Positions 33,940-45,408 of a DNA stretch of 64,000 bases are shown piece by piece (position 1 is the stretch's first letter; every line of letters starts with the position of its first letter). The notes under the pieces are model-generated. The model was not told the origin of the DNA. It did not search any database and saw nothing but the letters and a program-made list of their open reading frames with translations. This stretch comes from Ailurus styani (taxonomy: Eukaryota > Chordata > Mammalia > Carnivora > Ailuridae): positions 464,002 to 528,001 of the forward strand of contig LNAC01000272.1 in the NCBI GenBank assembly GCA_002007465.1, given 5' to 3'. Made by a program: the position numbers and the translations under genes.

Positions 33940-34975
33940 TTATTAAATAATCCTCTCTCCGCTGATCTGAAATACCATCTTATTCACATCCCAGACACCT
34001 GTCTATTTGGGGGTTTATTTCTGTACTCCCAATTCTCTTCCATTGATTTTTCTATTCTTGTGCTAATGTTACTCTTCTATTTCTGGAGATCCTAGATATT
34101 TTCTTGGGTTTCATTTTTCTAGAATAATTTTGGAATCATTTTTCAACTTCAAATAATTAAATGAATCAATACCCCTTGATATTTTTATTGCACCGAATTT
34201 ATGAAATCGAATATCCCTATGAGATTAAAGTCTGCCTTCCCACTAGTTCACATCTATATTATGTGTTCTGATAGACTTTTAAGACTTTCTTCATTTAGGT
34301 CCTACATACTTACTAAGTTTATTCCTGGGACTTAAAAAACTGAAGTATAATTGATATACAGTAAATTGCACATTTTTAAGGCACACAACTTGATAAGTTT
34401 CAACGAACATGTGTAATCACGAAAGCACCAATGCAATCAAGACAATGAACTTATCTGTAATTCTCAAAATTCCCCCATGTCCCTTTGTAATCATCACTTC
34501 CCTAAGTAGCTACTGATCTGCTTTCTGTCACTACAGACTGGTTTGCATTTTCTAGAATTCCATATAAATGGACTCATGAAATATATAATTTTTTATGTCT
34601 GGCTTCTTAGCATCATTATTTTGAGATTCATTCACATTGTTCCATGTATCCATAGTTTGTCTTCTTTATTGTTGAGTACTATTCCCTTGCACGAATCCAC
34701 CACAACTTGTTTATCCATTCAGTTGCTGAAGGGCGTTGAGGGGTTTCCAGTATTTGGTCATTACAAATAAAGCTGCTACGAATACTTGTGTACGAATCTT
34801 TTTATAGACATGGGCTTTCTATCTTTTTTCTTTGATAAATATGGAGAAGTGAGGTGTTTGGGGCGTATGATAAATGTATGTTTAACTTATTAAGAAACTG
34901 ACAGGCTGTATTGCAGAGTGGTTATACCACTTGACATTCCCACTAGCAATGTAGGAGAGTATTTTGTATCTTACT
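33940..34975 (-). mobile_element. Old L1 ORF2/3'UTR fragment
   Basis: Antisense L1: ACTGAAGTATAATTGATATA, GTTTGCATTTTCTAGAATTC, CATTGTTCCATGTATCCATA, GCTATTACAAATAAAGC-like text near 34760, and ATTCCCACTAGCAATGTAGG. The part upstream of 34335 looks like diverged ORF2. No frame survives. Confidence 0.75.
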
Positions 34976-36600
34976 TTTTTTTAATTAATTTCTGGCTTTA
35001 TTGCATTGTTAAAACAGAATGGGGTCTGATTTATTCTACTTTTTTGAGTTGAGGTAGGTTTTCTTTATGGCATTACAAAAGATTGATTTTTATAAATGTT
35101 GTGTTGGTGCTTAAGCAGTGTTCACTGCTCTCAGGATATGGAAGGCAACCTTATTGATTATATAATCCAGAACTTTTATAGCCCTACTTATTTTTGTGTC
35201 TATTGTATCTGTCATTTGCTCAGAGAAATGAATTATAGTCTCTTATTGCTATTATGCTTTTGTCAATTTCTTATTATTTCTTTGCAGTTTTGTATTAAGG
35301 AGTTTATTTATTGCAAGAAGATTCACGACTGCTGTAACTTTATTGTGGATTGTTCCCTTTAACATTCTAAAGTCTCTCTGTTTTATAAACTATTTCTTCA
35401 CTTAATTTAACCTTACCTACCTGATTTTAAATTATTACCCTGTATATAATTTTTATTAAATCCTTAAATCTTTTGATTGTGGAAAGTTTCAAACATGTGC
35501 AAAAGCATGAAAAAATAGTATAATGAACTCACATTGTGTCTAGTAACCAGTTCCAACAGTTACTGACTGATGGCCAATCTTGTCTGTACTCTGAAAACTC
35601 CCTCTATGCCTGGATTATTTTGAAGCCAACCCCCAATATTCTATAACTTCATCTGTGAATATCTCAACATGTATCTCCAAAAGATAAAGACTCCTTAAAC
35701 ATAACCATAATATGACAATCATTCTTTAAACAATTGACAGTCATTCTCTGATACCGTTATGAAATAACATCATGGCATTCAAACTCACCTAATGGTTTCC
35801 TAATTTTATGGTCTAACCAAATCATGAGCAAGATAAAGCCCATATATTGTAATTGTGTCTTTTAGGCTATAGGTTTTCTGCTTCATCTCTTTCTTTTCCT
35901 TGTAATATATTTGTTGGAAACACTAGATATTTTTTCCTCTGCACCATTTCCCAGAGCCTTGGTTTTGAAGAGTTCTCCTCCGTGGTACTTAGTGTGTTCC
36001 TCAATCCTTGTATTTCCTACAAACTGGTATTTAGATCTAGAGTCTTGATCAGATTCAGATTCAACATTTTGGCAAGAATACTTTACAGGTGTTGTTATGT
36101 ACTTTCATCAATCAGCAGATGAGGTCTACTTTCATCATTTTAATAATATCTCATTTTTAAAAGATCTACTAATTCATTCTGGATAACAAAATGGTGTAAT
36201 ATAGTACCCTACAATTTCTTCCTCATTTGTTAACTGGATTGTTTCTCTAAGAAGAGACCTTCTAATCAAGTATTTGGTTACTCCCAGGTGCAGTTCACAT
36301 GGGAACGTCAGTTCCGTTTCCTTAAATTTTCAAAATAATGAGTTGGTTCTCTCACATTCACCAAAGGTAATCTATGAATTTTTCCTTTTCTTTTTTTATT
36401 TTGTAGTGTTATTATGAACTTGTAGATTTAAAAATATTTGATGTGCTGCAATTCATTGGAAATTGTCATTTTCATTGATGTTGGAGTTGTCTCATGTTTG
36501 GACTTCAGGAGCTCTTCAATGTATATCACGAGTCCCTTTGATATGACAACCATAGCAGTCTTTGATATGTTCCTTGCTTTCTGGTGTGATAAGATGTCCC
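34976..36600 (-). mobile_element. Old L1-related non-coding end, orientation tentative
   Basis: Landmarks I recognise from an L1M-type terminal region: CTGGATTATTTTGAAGCCAA, TGTATCTCCAAAAGATAAAG, AGATCTAGAGTCTTGATCAG, TTGGCAAGAATACTTTACAG and GCTTTCTGGTGTGATAAGAT. The text resumes after the SINEC at 36616. Subfamily and strand are not certain. Confidence 0.5.
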
Positions 36601-36615
36601 AGGTTTAATTTTCTT

Positions 36616-36814
36616 TTTTTTTCTTTTTAAAGGTTTTATTTATTTATTTGACAGAGAGAGAGATCACAAGTAGGCAGAGAGGCAGGCAGAGAGAGAGGGA
36701 GAAGCAGGCCCCTGCTGAGCAGAGAGCCCGATGCGGGGCTCAATCCCAGGACCCTGGGATTCTGACCTGAGATGAAGGCAGAGGCTTAACCCACTGAGCC
36801 ACCCGGGCACCCCC
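36616..36814 (-). mobile_element. SINEC (Can-SINE), young
   Basis: Antisense copy ending GAGCCACCCGGGCACCCC. TSD AGGTTTAATTTTCTT (36601-36615) and AGATTTAATTTTCTT (36815-36829), 14 of 15 identical. Confidence 0.96.
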
Positions 36815-36829
36815 AGATTTAATTTTCTT

Positions 36830-37078
36830 GCACCAGATATGGAATCAGTCATTTCTCCAAGAAGCTCTGACTCTTTTCAGCGGGTAAAGATATTCAGAGA
36901 TCCTACCTTGGGTGCTAAGTATTGCATTCTTGGTGTTTTCACTTTCCTGCTATGCTTATGTCCATACTTTGCCTTTCAATATTTCAAAGATGTTTTATTT
37001 TAGATACATGAGTTAAGCTTTGTTCATTAATACATTTTGAGATTAACAAAATGAAACTGGCTATTTCTATAGTTCTTT
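36830..37078. other. Continuation of old L1-related sequence
   Basis: CAGATATGGAATCAGTCATT and TCTCCAAGAAGCTCTGACTC continue the old L1-like text before the SINEC at 36616. No gene. Confidence 0.45.
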
Positions 37079-37079
37079 C

Positions 37080-37121
37080 TTTTTTTTAATAAAGATTTTA
37101 TTTATTTATTTGAGAGAGAAT

Positions 37122-37173
<52 letters not shown>

Positions 37174-37299
37174 ATGAGAGGGGGCAGGGTCAGAGGGAGA
37201 AGCAGGTTCCCTGCTGAGCAGGGACTCGATCCTGGGATTCCAGGATCATGACCTAAGCCAAAGGCAGTCGCTTAATGGCTGAGCCACCCAGGCGCCCCA
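37080..37299 (-). mobile_element. SINEC with expanded (AG)n
   Basis: Antisense copy whose CT-rich segment has expanded to an AG tract of about 50 bases (37121-37172). Ends GAGCCACCCAGGCGCCCC; TAGTTCTTTC / CAGTTCTTTC flanks. Confidence 0.93.
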
Positions 37300-37319
37300 C
37301 AGTTCTTTCATGTATAATT

Positions 37320-38140
37320 GAAATGGACATTTTTAGCAGCTGCAAAGACTCCTACATTGGCTCCTTGATCTATTTCGTGAGGACTACTGTGATAGGAAGA
37401 GCCAAGTAGAAGACCTTGGAACCTTCCTCCCCTACCAGGATGTAAGCCAAAAACATATCTGGGGGAATTTCTGAGGTCAGTGCCTCCTCAAAGATTTAAA
37501 AGCTACAGGGATGTTAATTCTAGTGGATGTCCATTTACTTTGCCTAGTTGGCCTGCACAGAGGTGGTTGGATCTTGGAGGGTCACAGGTGATTATCATGT
37601 AATCAGGTGGAGATACCAATTAATTGCAGATGTAATATCTTTCCTGGAGCAAATCAACTCAGCTCTTCTTAGTACACAGCTATTGATGTGGCAAATGCTT
37701 TTCCTTCTTTATCAGTTTGCAAGGTCTCCTGAAGCAGTTTGCTTTCACCTAGCAGCAATCATGGTACACTTGCCTCAGGGCCAGATCAATTCTTTTTTTT
37801 TTTTTAAGATTTTATTTATTTATTTGTCAAAGAGAATGAGAGAGAGCATGCACAAGCGGGGGAGCTAGGCAGAGGGGGAAGTAGACTCTACGCTGAGCAG
37901 GGAGCCCAATGTAGGACTTGATCTCAGGACCCGGGGATCATGACCTTAACCAACTGAGCCACCCAGGAGTCCCGGCCATGTCAATTCTTCTGCTCTCTAC
38001 CATAATCTAATCAGCTGGGAGAACTTGGTTGTCTTGACATCCTATAAAAAATCGCAATAACCTATGACACTAACGATAAAATGATGACTGGTTCTGATGA
38101 ACAGAAAGTAACAAGTATCTAGGATGTCTTATTAAGATAC
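37320..38140 (+). pseudogene. ERV-L type endogenous retrovirus pol relic (reverse transcriptase)
   Basis: Translated plus-strand text retains short RT-like patches in order: GSWRVTGDY (near 37568), SFLEQIN (near 37640), IDVANAFPSL (near 37684) and, after the SINEC at 37795-37973, YDTNDKMMTGSDEQKV near 38062. These match the order of the N-terminal and catalytic part of class III (ERV-L) reverse transcriptase. The copy has multiple frameshifts and stops, and the catalytic YxDD position is not conserved, so it cannot encode an active enzyme. No LTR or gag was recognised beside it. Strong sequence decay implies an old, fixed insertion. Family assignment rests on motif memory, not alignment. Confidence 0.65.
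37795..37973 (-). mobile_element. SINEC inserted in ERV-L pol relic
   Basis: Antisense copy with T-run and AAGATTTTATTTATTTATTTG start, GAGCCACCCAGGAGTCCC end. TSD GGCCAGATCAATTCTT before and GGCCATGTCAATTCTT after. Confidence 0.94.
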
Positions 38141-38164
38141 ATGTGTGTCAGAAGATGGGAAATA

Positions 38165-38365
38165 GGGTGCCTGGGTGGCTCAGTGGGTTAAAGCCTCTGC
38201 CTTCGGCTCAGGTCGTGATCACAGGGTCCTGGGATCGAGGCCCGCATTGGGCTCCCTGCTCAGCGGGGAGCCTGCTTCCTCCTCTCTCTCTGCCTGCCTC
38301 TCTGCCTCCTTGTGATCTCTCTCTCTCTGTGAAATAAATAAATAAAATCTTAAAAAAAAAAAAAA
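38165..38365 (+). mobile_element. SINEC (Can-SINE), very young
   Basis: GGTGCCTGGGTGGCTCAGTG head of the GTGGGTTAAAGCC subtype, with an exact TSD GAAGATGGGAAATA at 38151-38164 and 38366-38379. Confidence 0.97.
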
Positions 38366-38393
38366 GAAGATGGGAAATAAGAACCACAGGATT

Positions 38394-38626
38394 GGGCGCC
38401 TGGGTGGCTCAGTAGGTTAAAGCCTCTACTTTCAGCTCAGGTCATGATCTCAGGGTCCTAGGATCGAGGCCCGCATCGGGCTCCCTGCTCAGTGGGAAGC
38501 CTGCTTCCCCGCCTCCCTCTGCCTGCCTCTCTGCCTGCCTCTCTGCCTCCTTGTGATCTCTCTCCCTCTGTGAAATANNNNNNNNNNNNNNNNNNNNNNN
38601 NNNNNNNNNNNNNACACTTAAAATTN
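38394..38626 (+). mobile_element. SINEC (Can-SINE), young, with assembly gap in tail
   Basis: GGGCGCCTGGGTGGCTCAGT head. The tail is lost in 36 N (38578-38613) plus a single N at 38626. Exact 15-bp TSD AAGAACCACAGGATT at 38379-38393 and 38627-38641. It lies in tandem, 28 bases after the previous SINEC. Confidence 0.95.
38578..38613. other. Assembly gap (36 N) in SINE tail
   Basis: N run located where the AAATAAAT / poly(A) tail of the SINEC should be. Confidence 0.99.
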
Positions 38627-38641
38627 AAGAACCACAGGATT

Positions 38642-39902
38642 TCAGGGGCATCCTTTAACAACAGTTTTTGGAAGTTCATAGGATGAAAGCATGTTGGGAT
38701 ATCCCTTCCACGGGTCAACACATTACTCTACCTTAGGCTGCCTACCATTATAAAAGAGACAAAATGCTTGATTTACCACCTGGGGGTGACCTATGCTCCA
38801 TGTGAATGTGTTCCAGCTCTAGTCCTCTGCAGCAGGTCTGAGGACTTCCATTTGAGTACCAGTTACAGACGTGGGGTAGAGTAGCCACGCCTACTTTTTC
38901 CTTGCTTGATATATGCATATACATCTGTAGGTATATTATTTTTTCCCTCCCACTTCTCCTTGGTGTTTTATACAAGGCTTGCTGTAGACTTTATGTTCCA
39001 AATGGTTCACATGGAATGAGAAGAGAAATCAGCCTCACCCAGAGATGTGCATGGGGACGGTTAGGATTTTGTGTCTCTATTTTTTGGGGAAATGGTGGAG
39101 GGCTTTGATGTATAAGAAATGGTCACCTCTTGTTTGGTGGAAGCATGGAGCTATTGGTCTTGTCTTACACCCCTGTCTTCTGGCTTTGTCCTTTTGGAGA
39201 CTTTGTTCTCCAACACAGGTGCTTGTCCATGTGACCACACTGTTCTTCACCTTCAGAACTGAGAAACATCTTCAGGATATCTCTGTGTTGATGTTCATAT
39301 GTCATATTTCCCCCCAGCAACACAGTTACTTTCAGTGGCCTGACTTTGAAGATGATAGTTCTTTCTTCATTTCAGGGCTGTTTTCATGTGTCCTAATTTT
39401 GGACACTTTTTTTTTTTTGCATCCCATTTGTTTATTCCTTATTTAGGGACACCATTTATTTGTGTCTTCCATATTCTTCATTTTATTTCTAATTGCTTTC
39501 ATTTGTTTGCCTTTTTTCTTTTTTTTGGGATTTGCGTGTATAATACATTATCTTCCTTGAATTTTATTCTTATTTATGAACTAGTTTTATACAGACCTTT
39601 TTTTGATTTTCAGTTTCTTTCCTTGGCTCTGAAATCTTCCTATTATTCTTCTTAGTCTACTGAGTTATGTTTGCATATTTAACCTTTTCTTTCAGACATT
39701 TCCTGGTCTCTAACTTTGAGGACACAACACATTTATTCCTGGTATTTCCTTTTCTCCTTAGGGTACCTCTGTTGCCTGAAAGGACTTTTGACTTGTTTAC
39801 AAAGTCTGGAATCATTTCTCAAAGGAGTGCCAATCCATTGCTTGTGAATGGCCCTGCCCATGATTACACCTGTTCATCCTCACAAAGAAGTTACCTAGGT
39901 AG
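38642..39902. other. Non-coding stretch, nothing recognised
   Basis: T-rich on the plus strand in the second half. A 133-aa frame at 39045-39446 has no recognisable domain and its C-terminal half is hydrophobic only because of the T-rich composition. Old L1 relics are possible. Confidence 0.4.
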
Positions 39903-40169
39903 TCATACTAGTCAGAGTTCTCCAAAGAAACTGAACCAAACAGCATGTGTGTATGTGTGTATCTGATGGGGTATGATGGCAGAGTGGAGACTCAGGGAAG
40001 AGCTGCAGTTTGAGGCCTAAGGCAGTCTGCTGGCAGAATTTCCTCTTTCTCAGGAGAGGTCAGAATCTTTGTTCTACGAAGGCCTTCAACTGATTGGACG
40101 AGGCCCACCCACATTATAGATGGTAACCTGCTTTACTGAAAGGCCACCAATTTAAATGTTAATGTTACC

Positions 40170-40353
40170 AGGGCACCTGGATGGCTCAGTCGGTTAAGCA
40201 TCTGCCTTTGGCTCAGGTCATGATCTCCGGGTCCTGGGATTGAGCCCCACATCAGGCTCTCTGCTCAGTGGGGAGTCTGCTTCTCCCTCTCCTTCTGCCC
40301 CTTTCCCCTGCTTGTGTGTACACTCTTCCTCTCAAATAAATAAATAATAATAA
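40170..40353 (+). mobile_element. SINEC (Can-SINE)
   Basis: GGGCACCTGGATGGCTCAG head of the TCGGTTAAGCATCTGCC subtype, with (AATA)n tail. AAATGTTAA occurs on both sides. Confidence 0.93.
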
Positions 40354-40373
40354 AAAATAAATGTTAACCTCAC

Positions 40374-41706
40374 CACTTTTCTTACACCAGACACAAAAAT
40401 AAACTCAAAATAGATTGAAGGCCTAAACGGGAGACTGGGACCACAAAACCCCTAAAAGAATACAGAAATCTAAAAAGAAGGCAGAAATCTCTTGGACATC
40501 AGCCTTAGGAACCTATTTATGGATATGTCTCCTCAGGCAAGGTAAATAAAAGCAAAAATAAACTACTGGGACTACACCAAAATAAATAGCTTTTGCACAG
40601 CAATGGAAATTGTCAACAAAACAAAAAGGCAACCTACTGAATGGAAGAGAATATTTGCAAGTGACATGTCTGATAAAGGGATTAATATCCAAAATATATG
40701 AAGAACTTATAAAATCCAACATCGAAAAACAAACAATCTTATTAAAATGGGCAGGGGAGGACCTGAATAGACATTTTTTCCAAAGAAGACAACCAGATGG
40801 CCAACAGACACATGAAAAGATGCTCAACATTACTCATCATCAGGGAAATGAAAATCAAAACCACAGTGAGATCACCTCACACCTGTTAGAATGGCTCGAA
40901 TTAAAAAGACAAGAAATAACAAGTATTGGTGAGGATGTGGAGAAAGGGGAACCCTTTTGCATTGTTGGTGGGAATGCAAACTGGTGCAGCCACTCTGGAG
41001 ACAGTTTGGAGGTTCCTGAAAAAATTAAAAGTAAAACTACCCTGTGATCCAGTAATTATACTACCACGTGTTTATACAAAGAAAATGAAAACACTAATTC
41101 AAAAAGATATATGCACCTCTATGTTTATTGTAGCATTATTTGCAATAGTCAAGATATGGAAGCAGCCCAAGGGTCCATCAGCAGGTGAGTGGATAAAAAA
41201 GATGTGGGGTGTGTGTGTATATTATATACATTTATATAAAATATACATACAATGGAATATTAGCTGTAAAAATGAATGAGATCTTGCCATTTGTAACAAG
41301 AGGAATGGACCCAGAGGGTATTATGTTAAGTGAAAAAAGTCAGAATGAGAAAGACAAATACCATATAATTTCAATTATATGTAGAACCTAAAAAACAAAA
41401 CAAACAGAAAGAGACTCATAAATACAGAGAACAAACTAGTGTTGCCAGATGGGAGGGGTTGGGGAAATGAGTGAAATAGATGAAGGGGATTAAGAGGTAC
41501 AAACTTCCAGTTATAAAATAAGTCACAGAGATGAAAAGTATAGGAAAGGGAATATAGTCAGTAATACCGTAATAACATCATCTGGTGGCAGACTGTGACT
41601 ATGCTTATCTTGGTGAGCGTTCTATGTATAGAACTGTAGCATCAAAGTATTGTGCACCTGAAGCTAACATAACATTGTCAATGAAAATAATAAACATTAA
41701 AAAACT
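40374..41706 (+). mobile_element. 5'-truncated L1 LINE (ORF2 C-terminus and 3'UTR)
   Basis: Sense L1: ACTACTGGGACTACACCAAA, GGCAACCTACTGAATGGAAG, AGATGGCCAACAGACACATG, GATGCTCAACATTACTCATC, GTATTGGTGAGGATGTGGAG, CTGCAAACTGGTGCAGCCAC-type text, ending GAAAATAATAAACATTAAAAA. Frames at 40610-41047 and 40926-41279 are L1-derived and mutually out of register, so non-functional. It is inserted inside the ancient repeat. Confidence 0.9.
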
Positions 41707-41832
41707 GTTAATCTCATCCAAAACAAAAAAACCAGAAAACCTTCACAGAAGCATCCAGAATCACAGCTGATCAAGTATCTGGACACGGTGTCCCAGCCAA
41801 GTTGGCACATAAAGTCAACCACCATAGTACTA

Positions 41833-42366
41833 TGCTAATATTTTCTGAATACTGGTGTTCTGAAAAAATGGGTAACCAGAAATGGGCAAATTATCTTCCG
41901 ACGTGTAAAATGGATTTCATCAGCCAACTGTACTTCCGAGAAGCATAAAGCTTCTTTGGAAAACACCTGTACTCTTTAACATAGGCTGATCCACTAGGTG
42001 GCATTTTATTCATTCAAGAGGATGGCAACAACAATTACAGATGACAAGTCAGTAACTGGACTCACAGCTTTGGGAAGACCAGAATTTCTTCCAAGCTATC
42101 AGAGAAAGAAGATAACTTGCATCAGCTAGTGATTAAAATAAAGCACCCAGATCACATCAGATGTCCTAGTTATCACCTTTATTCATTTTCTCTCTTCCCC
42201 AAGTTCCCTTTGGTTGAGGGTTCTTGCCCTCTGTGCCCCAATTCTGTTTATTTCTCCTGCACCAAAACTCCCCTCTATGATTTTGGCACCCTCTCAAATG
42301 CTGTAGCATTTGGTGTTCATACCAGGCATTTAATCACTGCCTGTTAATTAGCCTACATAGTTGTCC
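41833..42366. other. Non-coding stretch, nothing recognised
   Basis: No gene supported. It may belong to the L2 whose 3' end follows. Confidence 0.4.
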
Positions 42367-42660
42367 TTCCCCTGCTGCACGAGAGTAGAAATTTCTTTTT
42401 TTTTTTTAAAGATTTTATTTATTTATTTGACAGAGAGAGATTACAAGTAGGCAGAGAGAGAGAGAGAGGAGGTAGCAGGCTCCTTGCCGAGCAGGGAGCC
42501 CGATGCGGGCCTCGATCCCAGGACCCTGAGATCATGACCTGAGCTGAAGGCAGAGGCTTTAACCCACTGTGCCACCCAGGTGCCCAAGAGTAGAAATTTC
42601 TTAAGGACAATTTCTTATCTCTGGAGTCCAGCACATACGGTGGGCAGTTAATGAGCTGTT
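42367..42660 (+). mobile_element. L2 3'-end fragment split by SINEC
   Basis: CTTCCCCTGCTGCACGAGAG before the SINEC and AAGGACAATTTCTTATCTCT, CCAGCACATACGGTGGGCAG, TTAATGAGCTGTTAAC after it resemble the L2 3' end in sense. Confidence 0.55.
42398..42587 (-). mobile_element. SINEC (Can-SINE), young
   Basis: Antisense copy ending GTGCCACCCAGGTGCCCA. Exact TSD GAGTAGAAATTTCTT, starting at 42383 and 42588. Confidence 0.96.
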
Positions 42661-43000
42661 AACATCTGTTAAGAATGACACTGTACAGTGTTTCTTAACA
42701 TTGTATTTAGACGTTGCTGTAAAAGTATAATATATTTATGTTAGATTTCAGGGCTAAATGTGTACTTGAGTAAAGGCAACCTACTCCTATCTAAATCCCA
42801 ACGGAAATAAACAAAGGAACAAAACCACCAGAAACTGTCTTATCCCTTTCTGTGGAAGAGGACTATCACATGACAGAAAACGAATTTCTGGAAGTCACAA
42901 TGAGCTGGGACATGATCAAGAATACCAAGAATTAATCTGCAATTCCTGAGCAGTCTGATCTTGTGCATTCTCGAATCCAAGAATATTCCCTAGGTTTTTT
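42661..43000. other. Non-coding stretch, nothing recognised
   Basis: No feature supported. Confidence 0.4.
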
Positions 43001-43017
43001 TCTTTTAAGATTTATTT

Positions 43018-43068
<51 letters not shown>

Positions 43069-43239
43069 TGTGTGAGTGAGCCTGCATAAGCAGGCGGAGG
43101 AGCAGAGGAGAGAATCTTCCAGCAGACTTCCCACTGAGTGCAGAGCCCAAGCTGGGGCTCAAACACACAACCCATGAGACAGTGACCTGACCTGAAACCA
43201 AGAGTCAAATCTGAACCAACTGAGCCACCTGGGTGCCCC
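43001..43239 (-). mobile_element. SINEC with (GA)n expansion
   Basis: Antisense copy with a GA tract of about 46 bases (43021-43066) and GAGCCACCTGGGTGCCCC end. This is the older ACCTGACCTGAAACCAAGAG subtype. Confidence 0.92.
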
Positions 43240-43929
43240 TCTTTTCCTTCCTTTTTTTTAAGGTAAGAGGAAACAGATTGGACTATAAGACACACTGGTA
43301 GCTCTCAACCCAGTACCTTCTTGCCTATAAATATCAGTAACATTTATGGGTCTTGGTTCATGGTGTCTCTACTAGATACAGAGAAGTTAGAGACCTTGGC
43401 CCATGGCTCTGCCTCCCTCCTTGTTCCCTTTGAGGTCTTGATCACAGAATCATAACAAGGTCTTGACCTTAAGATAGGAAGGAAGAATGCACCTGAGTCA
43501 TGCATGCAATGATCTAAGAAGAATGTCAGGGGCAAATACAGGCATAGATGGAACTCTCAGCATCCAAATCAAAATAAATACATCTGCAGACACAGATAAG
43601 CAATATTCTAGGACTTGAAAGGAGTCTAGCAAAATGCTCATGAGCCAGCAAAGCACATGTTTGTAGCAGCCATTTTTGTTCTGGGTTCTCAAAGAGCAGA
43701 ACTTCTAGGTGTCCCTGCATGATGGTGGGTCCCTAAATTTATATCTCTCCCATTTCCTTCAGAACACTGTACAGAACAACAAGAACAAATAGAACAACCA
43801 TTGACCTATACCTTTAGGATACTAGAAGACAAAGCATACTATAAATGCAAATTCATTTAGCGTATTTAACTGCAGCTCTAAGACTAAAACAAAGGGGAAG
43901 GGTGGGGTGGAAGAAAAATATACAAAAAT
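43240..43929. other. Non-coding stretch, nothing recognised
   Basis: Overlapping minus frames of 61-64 aa at 43344-43720 are unrecognised. No repeat family named. Confidence 0.4.
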
Positions 43930-45216
43930 ATACAAAGGGACGGTAAACTAAGTTTATGGATTGTTGTATTGGCGATGGGGAGGAGTCCGTGAACACTTTC
44001 CATAACTGATAAACCAAATGAATAAAAAATATAGGACAGAGATTATTATAAAAGGTTTAACTATAAAGGTAACTAAACAAATATTCCATGACTTGGTCAA
44101 CCTTCCTGAATATCAAAACAAAATTTAAAAATTAGAACAAAGAAAATACACCAAGTAGAGAAATATAATAAATACACATATGAGGTAATTATAAAGTAAT
44201 AAGGCAGAATTGAGGCCAAACATATAAACCATATCAATAAATGTTAATGGACTTAACTCACCTAACAAAAGGATTTTTCTCATTGGCTCATGAAGTCAAT
44301 ATTTATACAAGAGACATACCTAAAACAAAGTTTTTTAAAAAAGCTTTTAAAAAAAGGCAAAATTAATCAGGTAAATAGAAATGAAAAGAAAGCTGGAGTT
44401 GTGATCCTGATATCAGACAAAGTAGCATTCAATTCAAAAAACATTAAGCATAACAAATAAAGATATTAAAACCACGCTTATGGTTAAAATACAATAATGA
44501 ATGGCTATGCACCAAAAAACACAGCGACCAGCTATAAAATAAGAAAGTATGGAGAGGCAAGGAGCTACAGACAGAAACACATTAATGACAGGAGACTTTA
44601 ACACACCATTGTAAGTATGAGACAGATCAAATGGAGAAAAAACAAGCAAGGATAATGACTTAACATAACCAATAGGGTAGATTTTATGCATATACAAGAG
44701 TTTTACACCCTGATTATGGGCAATACATTTTCTCAAGCACACATGAGTCTTTCGAAAAACTGGTCATATGTAAGGTCACAAAGAAAATATTGTTAAACTC
44801 CAGAAAGTAGGAAATTACTAATAGTACTCTCTGATCATGAAATTAAACTAAAAATTAAAAAAATAATTTAAAAGACCCTTCTACTTAGAAATTTAAAAAT
44901 ATTCTAGGCTTAATTTTTATTTTTATTCTAGGCTTAATTTTTCCAATGTCTATGGAACATCCACAAAAACTGATTATATATTAGGCTACACAGGAAATCC
45001 CGATTAATTCTTCAAAGCTGAAAATGTACAGGTCACACTACCTTACCACCATGTGATAAAGTCAGAGAGTAAAAATCCAAGATTAAACAAAAATCTTATA
45101 AAACTGGGAAATAAAAACAAAACAAAATGCTTTTTATTTAATCTTGAATCAAAGAGAAAATAAAAATTAAAATTATAGTGTACAGAAAATAATAACAATA
45201 TTGACATTACATTTCA

Positions 45217-45408
45217 TTTTTTAAAAAAAGATTTTTTTATTTATTTGAGATAGAGAACACACAAGTGGGGGGAGATGGGCAGAGGAAGAAGGAGAAGCAA
45301 ACTCCCTGCTGAGCAGGGAACCCAATGCAGGACTCGATCCCAGGACCCTGGGATCATGACCTGAGCTGAAGGCAGATGTTTAACTGACTGAGCCACTCAG
45401 ATGCCCCA
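45217..45408 (-). mobile_element. SINEC (Can-SINE), in L1
   Basis: Antisense copy ending GAGCCACTCAGATGCCCCA, with an exact 15-bp TSD TGACATTACATTTCA at 45202-45216 and 45409-45423. Confidence 0.97.

Larger units (their letters stand above)
39903..41832 (+). mobile_element. Ancient repeat split by SINEC and L1 (family unassigned)
   Basis: Left part 39903-40165 begins TAGTCAGAGTTCTCCAAAGA, AACTGAACCAAACAGCATG and includes TCAACTGATTGGACGAGGCC. The right part, about 41707-41832, contains TCAAGTATCTGGACACGGTG, CCCAGCCAAGTTGGCACATA, AAGTCAACCACCA. I recognise both as two halves of one dispersed mammalian element, interrupted by a SINEC (40170) and an L1 (40374). Confidence 0.55.

Noticed and set aside
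39045..39446. 133-aa plus frame with hydrophobic C-terminus
   Set aside because: Not recognised; the hydrophobicity comes from T-rich DNA. No promoter, conserved motif or splice signal stands out.
40610..41047. 145-aa plus frame
   Set aside because: It is L1 ORF2/3' sequence read partly out of frame, within a 5'-truncated L1.
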